In this document: in pieces, positions 58,745-64,000 of the stretch
How positions within the stretch are numbered: the first letter of the stretch is position 1
Layout: every line of letters starts with the position of its first letter
Assembly (NCBI GenBank): GCA_963794995.1
Contig: CAWCFV010000002.1
Coordinates: 1,984,001-2,048,000 of the forward strand
From: CAWCFV01 sp963794995
Lineage (GTDB): Bacteria > Actinomycetota > Actinomycetes > JACCUZ01
Length of the DNA stretch: 64,000 bases
Direction of reading: 5' to 3'
Notes under the pieces: model-generated
What the model saw: the letters and a program-made list of their open reading frames with translations, nothing else
Databases searched by the model: none
Told to the model about the DNA's origin: nothing
Translations under genes and position numbers: made by a program

Positions 58745-59395
58745 GTGACACCGTCGGGCGACCGGACCGAGGACGGGCGCAGCGACGCGGACCTGCTCGC
58801 TGCGCACGCCGACGGCGACCCGGACGCGTTCGGTGAGCTGGTCCGGCGCCACCGCGACCGGCTGTGGGCCGTCGCGCTGCGGACCCTGGGGCATCCCGAG
58901 GAGGCCGCCGACGCGCTGCAGGACGCGCTGCTGTCCGCCTTCCGAGCCGGGCGCGGCGGGTCGGCCTGGCGGGGCGACTCGGCCGTCACCACCTGGCTGC
59001 ACCGGATCGTGGTCAACGCCTGCCTGGACCGGGCCCGCCGCCGCGCCGTACGGCCGGCCGACCCGCTGCCCGAGCACGAGGACCGTCGCCTCGCCGACCG
59101 CCGCGACGACATCGGTGCCCGCACCACCGCCCTCGACGTCGCGTCCGCGCTGGCGACCCTGCCGGTCGAGCAGCGCAGCGCGCTGGTCCTGGTCGACATG
59201 TACGGCTGGTCGGTCGAGGACGCCGCCCGGGTGCTGGACTGCCCGACCGGCACGGTGAAGAGCCGGTGCGCGCGCGGCCGGGCCCGGCTGCTGCCGCTGC
59301 TGCGCGACCGGAACCCGCAGGGCGACCCCGACGTCCCACCCGGGACAGCACCGGCCACCGGAGCACCACCGAGCACGGAGGGAGGCGAGCAGTGA
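58745..59395 (+). CDS. sigM: ECF sigma factor SigM-type
   Basis: 216 residues from GTG 58745. Sigma-2 (AFGELVRRHRDRLWAVALRTLGHPEEAADALQDAL) and sigma-4 (TLPVEQRSALVLVDMYGWSVEDAARVLDCPTGTVKSRCARGRARL). Position and length fit actinobacterial SigM (Rv3911). TACCGT (58732-58737) ends 7 nt before this GTG; GTGs at 58736 and 58739 are less likely. Its stop overlaps the anti-sigma gene by 4 bp. Followed by trxB-trxA. Confidence 0.93.
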   Translation: MTPSGDRTEDGRSDADLLAAHADGDPDAFGELVRRHRDRLWAVALRTLGHPEEAADALQDALLSAFRAGRGGSAWRGDSAVTTWLHRIVVNACLDRARRRAVRPADPLPEHEDRRLADRRDDIGARTTALDVASALATLPVEQRSALVLVDMYGWSVEDAARVLDCPTGTVKSRCARGRARLLPLLRDRNPQGDPDVPPGTAPATGAPPSTEGGEQ

Positions 59396-60285
59396 CACAC
59401 GACGACCGGCCCGACCGGCCCGACCATCTCGAGCCGGACACGCTCGCCGACCTGCAGGAGGGCCTGCTCGACGCCGACGGCGAGGCGGCCGCCCGACGGC
59501 ACCTCGAGTCCTGTGCGGCCTGCCGCGCCGACCTGGCGACCCTCACCGACCTCCCTGCCCGCCTCGCCGCCGTCGCTGACGCCGGTCCGGTGCCGGACCA
59601 CGTCGCCCGCCGCCTCGACGACGCGCTGGCCGCCCTGGCCGCGTCCCCCGCCGTCGGCGACGAGCCGGTGGCGGCCGCGGCGGCCACCACCGTCACGCCC
59701 CTGCGACGGCCCGACGGACCCCGCGGCATGCGACTGCTCCAGGCCGCCGCGGCCGTCGTGCTCGTGCTCGGCCTGGGCGGGATCGCCGTGTCGGCGCTGC
59801 CGCGCGGCGGTGACGGCGACGCGGCCACCACGGGCGCCGACTCGGGCGCCGAGTCCGCGGGCGGCGCCGTGGGGGGCGCTGCCGGCGGGCCGGCGCCGAT
59901 CACCGCCAGCGGGCGGGACTGGACCCCGGCGTCGCTCGCCGCCGGGTCCGGCGGCCTGGTCACCGGCGACCTCGGCCCCCCGGTCGCGGAGTACCGCGGC
60001 GAGGCCGGGGCACGGACCGCTCCGTCCCCGGGGGCGGCCCGCGACACGGCCGGCCTGCCGGCGGGGCGGCTGGCCGACCCGGTGGCCCTGCGGATCTGCG
60101 TGACGCGGCTGTCCGACGCCGCGACCGAGCCGCTGGCCGTGGACCTCGCCACCTTCGAGGGCCGCCCGGCCGCGGTCGTCGTGCTGCCCGACCCGGACGA
60201 CCCCGGGCAGCTGTTCGTGTACGTCGTCGAGCCCACCTGTCCCGTGGGAACCTTCCTGCACTTCACCCACGTGCCGCGGTCGTGA
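59392..60285 (+). CDS. zf-HC2 anti-sigma factor (RsmA-like) for SigM
   Basis: 297 residues from GTG 59392 (GTGA overlap with sigM). The anti-sigma domain has ARRHLESCAACRADLATL (H-x3-C-x2-C). One helix at ~118-140 (RLLQAAAAVVLVLGLGGIAVSAL), then a Gly/Ala linker and an extracellular beta domain (LRICVTRLSDAATEPLAVDL, FVYVVEPTCPVGTFLHFTHV) with two Cys. It should hold SigM at the membrane until an envelope or redox signal. Equivalent to Rv3912. Confidence 0.92.
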   Translation: MTHDDRPDRPDHLEPDTLADLQEGLLDADGEAAARRHLESCAACRADLATLTDLPARLAAVADAGPVPDHVARRLDDALAALAASPAVGDEPVAAAAATTVTPLRRPDGPRGMRLLQAAAAVVLVLGLGGIAVSALPRGGDGDAATTGADSGAESAGGAVGGAAGGPAPITASGRDWTPASLAAGSGGLVTGDLGPPVAEYRGEAGARTAPSPGAARDTAGLPAGRLADPVALRICVTRLSDAATEPLAVDLATFEGRPAAVVVLPDPDDPGQLFVYVVEPTCPVGTFLHFTHVPRS

Positions 60286-60298
60286 CACCGTCCGACGG

Positions 60299-60324
60299 GG
60301 AATGACCGACCTCTAGGATCGGTT
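60299..60324 (+). promoter_or_regulatory. SigR/SigH-type promoter of trxB
   Basis: GGAAT (60299-60303) - N18 - GTT (60322-60324) is an exact fit to the GGAAT-N18-GTT consensus of the disulfide-stress sigma factors SigR (Streptomyces) and SigH (Mycobacterium). It lies 65 bp before trxB, a classic member of that regulon. Confidence 0.75.
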
Positions 60325-60388
60325 CCAGAGACGACCGCCCGGCCTCCCCCTCGGCCGTGCGCGACCCCACCGGAAGGCTCAGACCGCA

Positions 60389-61375
60389 GTGGACGACGTA
60401 CGCAACGTGATCATCATCGGCTCCGGGCCGGCCGGCTACACCGCCGCGATCTACGCGGCCCGCGCCAACCTCGCACCCGTCCTGTTCGAGGGCTCGGTGA
60501 CCGCCGGCGGTGCGCTGATGAACACCACCGACGTCGAGAACTACCCCGGCTTCCCCGAGGGCGTCATGGGCCCGGACCTGATGGACCACCTGCGCGCCCA
60601 GGCCGAGCGCTTCGGCGCCGAGCTGGTCAGCGACGACATCACGGCCGTCGACCTCACCGGCGAGGTCAAGGTCGTCACCGACGGCAGCGGGGGCGAGCAC
60701 CGCGCCCTGGCCGTGATCCTGGCCACCGGCAGCGGCTACCGCGAGCTCGGGCTGCCCGACGAGAAGCGGCTCTCCGGCCGTGGCGTGTCGTGGTGCGCCA
60801 CCTGTGACGGGTTCTTCTTCCGCGACCAGGACATCGTCGTGGTCGGCGGCGGTGACACCGCGATGGAGGAGGCCACCTTCCTCACCCGGTTCGCCCGTAG
60901 CGTCACCGTCGTGCACCGCCGCGACTCCCTGCGCGCGTCGAAGATCATGCAGGAGCGGGCGTTCGCCAACGACAAGATCAGCTTCCGCTGGAACAGCGAG
61001 GTCGTCGCGGTCCACGGGGAGAGCAGGGTCGACGGCGTCACCCTCCGCGACGTGACGACCGACGAGGAGACCAGGCTCGACGTCACCGGCCTGTTCGTCG
61101 CCATCGGGCACGACCCGCGCAGCGAGCTCGTCGACGGGCAGGTGCGTCGCGACGACGAGGGGTACGTCCTGGTCGAGCACCCGACCACCCGGACCAACCT
61201 GGCCGGTGTCTTCGCCTGCGGCGACGTCGTCGACCACATCTACCGGCAGGCGATCACCGCCGCCGGAACGGGTTGCGCGGCCGCCCTCGACGCCGAGCGG
61301 TACCTCACCTCGCTCGAGGACGCCGCGGCCACGCAGGACCCGGTGCAGGTCGCCCAGGCCAGCCTCACCGTCTGA
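60389..61375 (+). CDS. trxB: Thioredoxin reductase
   Basis: 328 residues from GTG 60389. FAD motif VIIIGSGPAGYTAAIYAARA, redox-active Cys136-x2-Cys139 in SWCATCDGFFF, NADPH motif VVVGGGDTAMEEATFLT, and second FAD motif GVFACGDVVDHIYRQAITAAG. It transfers electrons from NADPH to thioredoxin. Followed after 33 bp by trxA, with a SigR-type promoter upstream. Confidence 0.97.
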   Translation: MDDVRNVIIIGSGPAGYTAAIYAARANLAPVLFEGSVTAGGALMNTTDVENYPGFPEGVMGPDLMDHLRAQAERFGAELVSDDITAVDLTGEVKVVTDGSGGEHRALAVILATGSGYRELGLPDEKRLSGRGVSWCATCDGFFFRDQDIVVVGGGDTAMEEATFLTRFARSVTVVHRRDSLRASKIMQERAFANDKISFRWNSEVVAVHGESRVDGVTLRDVTTDEETRLDVTGLFVAIGHDPRSELVDGQVRRDDEGYVLVEHPTTRTNLAGVFACGDVVDHIYRQAITAAGTGCAAALDAERYLTSLEDAAATQDPVQVAQASLTV

Positions 61376-61408
61376 CCCCCCGTCACGCACGACCAGAGAG
61401 GACCTCCT

Positions 61409-61729
61409 GTGGGAGCCAAGACCGTCACCGACGAGAGCTTCATCGCCGACGTGCTGCAGCGGGACAAGCCCGTGCTCGTCGACTTCTGGGCCGAGTGGTG
61501 CGGGCCGTGCCGTCAGGTGTCGCCCATCCTCGAGGAGATCGCCGGGGAGCACGGGGACAAGATCGAGATCGTCAAGCTGAACGTCGACGAGAACCCCCGC
61601 ACCGCGGCCGACTACGGCGTGGTGTCGATCCCGACCCTCAACGTCTACCAGGGCGGCCAGGTCGTGAAGTCGATCGTCGGCGCGAAGCCGAAGGCCATGC
61701 TGCTGAAGGATCTCGCCGACTTCATCTGA
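61409..61729 (+). CDS. trxA: Thioredoxin
   Basis: 106 residues from GTG 61409 with AGAGAGGACC upstream. Active site WCGPC with Cys31 and Cys34 (DFWAEWCGPCRQVSP), cis-Pro in VVSIPTLNVYQ. Standard length. Reduces protein disulfides in the cytosol with TrxB; co-transcribed and probably SigR-controlled. Equivalent to Mtb trxC (Rv3914). Confidence 0.97.
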   Translation: MGAKTVTDESFIADVLQRDKPVLVDFWAEWCGPCRQVSPILEEIAGEHGDKIEIVKLNVDENPRTAADYGVVSIPTLNVYQGGQVVKSIVGAKPKAMLLKDLADFI

Positions 61730-61840
61730 GGTTCTCCACAGCACCCGGCGAGGGGGTACGAGGGCGGCCCGCAGGGGTAGGCTCCGACCTCCCGGCGTCG
61801 ACCCGCCGCCCGCCGAGACCTCGCAGGAGCGTCCGCGCCC

Positions 61841-63022
61841 ATGCCCCTTGCCAGCCACTCCAGCCCCGGCACCCCGCCGGGTGGCGTCCCGGCCTACCGC
61901 CGCGGCGACTCCGGACCCGCGGTCGCCGAGATCCGGGCCAAGCTCGGAGTGCTCGGCCTGCTGCACGAGGGTGAGGGCGCCGAGCTCCTCGACCCGGAGG
62001 GTGCGCTGTTCGACGAGGCGACCGACCGCGCGGTGCGTGCGTTCCAGCAGGCGCGCGGGATCTCGGTCGACGGCGTCGTCGGGGCGCGTACCTATCACGC
62101 CCTGGACGAGGCCCGGTGGCGGCTCGGCGACCGCATCCTGTTCTACGTCCCGGCCCGGCTGATGGCCGGGGACGACGTGGCGAGCCTCCAGCAGCGGCTG
62201 CTCGACATGGGCTTCGACTGCGGCAAGGTCGACGGCCTGTTCGGTGCCGAGACCGAGCAGGCGCTGCGCGAGTTCCAGCGCAACATCGGGGTGGCCTCGG
62301 ACGGCACCTGCGGCCCGGCGACGTTCAAGGCGCTCACCCAGCTCAGCCGCACGGTCGTCGGCGGCCGTCCGCACGACATGCGCGACTCGGAGGCGATCAC
62401 CCGGGCCGGGCCCGCGCTCGCCGGCAAGCTCATCATCATCGACCCGGGACTGCCGACGGGCGACATGTCCTCCGACGACGAGGTCGTCTACGACATCGCC
62501 TCCCGGCTCGAGGGGCGGCTCAGTGCGACCGGGGCCTCCGCGTTCCTCACCCGCGGCCCGGAGGGCGCCGGACCGGACGGGCCCAGCGAGGAGGACCAGG
62601 CCAGCTTCGCCAACGCCGCCGGCGCCGACCTGCTGCTGTCGGTGCATGCCAACCGGCACCCGAGCCCGGCCGCCTCCGGCGTCGCGACCTACTACTACGG
62701 CAACGACGGCTACGGCCACTACTCCACCGTGGGCGAGCGGCTGGCCGACCTGGTGCAGCGCGAGATCTGTGCCCGCACCGACCTGGTCGACTGCCGGGTG
62801 CACGCGAAGACCTGGGACGTGCTGCGGCGCACCCGGATGCCCGCCGTGCGGGTCGAGGTCGGCTACCTGTCCCATCCGGGCGACGCTGCGCGGCTCGCCG
62901 ACCCGGCGTTCCGGGACGCCCTCGCGGAGGCCGTCGCCGCGGCTGTGCAGCGCATGTACCTCGCGCCCGAGGACGACGCCGTGACCGGGGTGCTGCGGAT
63001 CCCGGACTGGCTGCGGGTCTGA
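61841..63022 (+). CDS. cwlM: CwlM-like N-acetylmuramoyl-L-alanine amidase family protein
   Basis: 393 residues. Two peptidoglycan-binding domains (~20-90, ending QARGISVDGVVGARTYHAL; ~110-165, DMGFDCGKVDGLFGAETEQALREFQ) precede an Amidase_3 domain (~190-380). The metal ligand His of DPGHGG is missing (LIIIDPGLPTGD), although LSVHANRH and VRVEVGYLSHPGD are kept. No signal peptide. This matches mycobacterial CwlM, a cytosolic non-hydrolytic activator of MurA controlled by phosphorylation. Conserved after trxA. Confidence 0.9.
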   Translation: MPLASHSSPGTPPGGVPAYRRGDSGPAVAEIRAKLGVLGLLHEGEGAELLDPEGALFDEATDRAVRAFQQARGISVDGVVGARTYHALDEARWRLGDRILFYVPARLMAGDDVASLQQRLLDMGFDCGKVDGLFGAETEQALREFQRNIGVASDGTCGPATFKALTQLSRTVVGGRPHDMRDSEAITRAGPALAGKLIIIDPGLPTGDMSSDDEVVYDIASRLEGRLSATGASAFLTRGPEGAGPDGPSEEDQASFANAAGADLLLSVHANRHPSPAASGVATYYYGNDGYGHYSTVGERLADLVQREICARTDLVDCRVHAKTWDVLRRTRMPAVRVEVGYLSHPGDAARLADPAFRDALAEAVAAAVQRMYLAPEDDAVTGVLRIPDWLRV

Positions 63023-63032
63023 CGGCCTCGCC

Positions 63033-63668
63033 CTAGACCGGGCGCAGCGCCGGCTCGGGGTTCATCGAGCCCAGCAGCCGCTCCAGGGCCACCTCGACGT
63101 CCTCGCGCCACGACAGGGCGGTGCGCAGGTCCAGCCGCAGCCGGGGGAACAGGTGGTGCGGCCGGACCGTCTTGAAGCCGACGGCCAGCAGGAAGTCGGC
63201 CGGGACCACGCACCCACCGACCGGCAGCTCGCTGCCGTCGGCCGGGGTGGCCCGGCCGAACGCCTCCACCGCCCGCACCCCCCGCCGGGTGAGGTCCTTC
63301 GCGGCGGTCTGGACCAGCATCCGGCCCAGCCCGGCGCCGGCGAACTCCGGCAGCAGCCGGGCGGTCATCAGCAGCACCGAGTCGGCCGAGACCGGCGAGG
63401 TCGGGAACGCCAGGCTGCGCGGCACGTGCACCGGCGGTGCATAGGTGACGTAGCCGGCGGGCAGCGAGTCGACGTAGGCGATCTTGCCGCAGGACCCCCA
63501 CTCCAGCAGGGTGGCCGACAGCCACGCCTCCTTCTCCAGCTCGACGTCGCCGGCCTCCTCGGCGGCCTCGCGCGCCACCGGGTCCAGCTCCCAGAACACG
63601 CAGCGCCGGCAGGCGCGCGGCAGGTCGCTGAGGTTGTCCAGGGTGAGGCTGGCGCAGCGCCGGGACAC
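63033..63668 (-). CDS. GNAT-family N-acetyltransferase
   Basis: 211 residues from GTG 63668 (GGAGG five nt upstream; GTG 63674 also possible). Begins SRRCASLTLDNLSDLPRACRRCVFWELDP, which has a Cys-x2-Cys-like pair, then GNAT core with LLPEFAGAGLGRMLVQTAAKDL (acetyl-CoA loop) and FLLAVGFKTVRPHHLFPRLRLDLR. Equivalent to Rv3916c, between cwlM and parB. Substrate unknown. Convergent with cwlM. Confidence 0.9.
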   Translation of the reverse strand: MSRRCASLTLDNLSDLPRACRRCVFWELDPVAREAAEEAGDVELEKEAWLSATLLEWGSCGKIAYVDSLPAGYVTYAPPVHVPRSLAFPTSPVSADSVLLMTARLLPEFAGAGLGRMLVQTAAKDLTRRGVRAVEAFGRATPADGSELPVGGCVVPADFLLAVGFKTVRPHHLFPRLRLDLRTALSWREDVEVALERLLGSMNPEPALRPV

Positions 63669-64000
63669 CTGCACCTCCGTCGCGGCCGGTCCCGAGGTCG
63701 CCCCGAGGGTAGCCCCGCCCACCGGCCGGCCGTAAGCCCCCAGGGAGGTCGAGGCGGGCAACGCGATCCCATGACGTCGAGGTGTCGACGTGTCGACGTG
63801 TCGACGTGTCGTCGTGTCGAGGTGTCGACACGTCGCGAGGTGGACAGGTCGACGTGCCTGGAGTCGCGAGAGCGAGGGTCCCCTCGTCGAGATGTCGTCG
63901 TGTCGACAGATCGACAGAACGACAGATCGCCCTGTTGCTGTGTCGTCACGGTTCTCCGCCCCCGCGGCGCAGGCCCGCGCTTGTCGACACAGCGACACAA
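63669..64000. other. 332-bp region with octamer tandem repeats, upstream of the GNAT gene
   Basis: No coding function is supported here, though several repeat-driven open frames exist on the minus strand. It contains the octamer array at 63782-63829, CGACAGAT-type octamers at about 63905-63930, and ends within GTCGACACAGCGACACA-like sequence. By synteny, parB should start beyond the right edge. Confidence 0.6.
63782..63829. repeat. Six tandem octamers GTGTCGAC
   Basis: Units read GTGTCGAC x3, GTGTCGTC, GTGTCGAG, GTGTCGAC, without gaps. A second, shorter period-8 array (CGACAGAT, CGACAGAA, CGACAGAT) begins near 63905. Confidence 0.9.

Noticed and set aside
63782..63998. N-terminal extension of the GNAT gene through Asp-Thr-Ser-Thr-Arg-Arg-His repeats
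   Set aside because: It is translation of the octamer array; GTG 63668 has a proper GGAGG and gives the family-length protein.
63669..64000. Possible parS sites or oriC
   Set aside because: No GTTTCACGTGAAAC-like palindrome and no DnaA-box cluster with AT-rich DNA were found in this stretch; only period-8 repeats.

Overview
This is a very GC-rich chromosomal segment, clearly from an actinobacterium (Actinomycetota). Coding capacity is dense, GTG starts are frequent, GTGA/ATGA stop-start overlaps are common, and several promoters look leaderless (TANNNT about 6-8 nt before the start codon). From about 33 kb to the right end, the genes follow the conserved actinobacterial order around oriC: dnaB, MATE, rplI, rpsR, ssb, rpsF, FemAB, alanine racemase, GT87, ponA, DUF5318, padR, ino1, then CCA-adding enzyme, NUDIX, DUF6049, murJ, pseudokinase, sigM, anti-sigma, trxB, trxA, cwlM, GNAT. 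In Streptomyces and Mycobacterium this run continues into parB, parA and dnaA. I therefore infer that oriC lies just beyond the right edge. The genus cannot be fixed by reading alone.

Left part (1-13 kb): a partial TauE-type permease; an arsenic locus (arsR divergent from a small CCS-ending protein and arsI); a FadE5-like acyl-CoA dehydrogenase with paired operators; two small membrane proteins, the first behind a stress-sigma-like promoter; an NHL-repeat thioredoxin-like protein; a 61-residue basic protein and a LacI regulator behind LacI-type operators; a NYN-like protein and a nitrilase-family hydrolase. A tightly overlapping operon then reads leftward from about 14.6 kb: SOD-like protein, ECF sigma factor, zf-HC2 protein, ABC ATPase and two membrane proteins.

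Middle part (14.8-33 kb): a rightward redox operon (secreted Ser-Asp-tailed protein, coiled-coil protein with flavinylation-like TGAT/TGAS motifs, ApbE, ferric-reductase-like membrane protein, NuoF-like flavoprotein, one-cluster ferredoxin) that looks like a cytosol-to-exterior electron route. It is followed by a 2-oxoacid dehydrogenase E1alpha/E1beta/E2 operon, a low-complexity secreted protein with a frameshifted His-Asp repeat, a PhoD-like phosphatase, a PrmC-like methyltransferase, an ABC-F ATPase, a VOC protein, an aminotransferase, an RsiG-type c-di-GMP-responsive protein, a lipoprotein, and a NUDIX gene bracketed by 20-bp inverted repeats.

Non-coding structure includes two copies of a 69-70 nt perfect-ended hairpin element, both between convergent genes; a cluster of five DnaA-box-like nonamers beside dnaB; several 8-9 bp tandem arrays; a 54-bp duplication (87-bp offset) at the 3' end of ino1; and three apparent frameshifts (repeat protein, MATE, MFS) that are either real or assembly errors. 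No tRNA, rRNA, CRISPR array, transposase or prophage was recognised.
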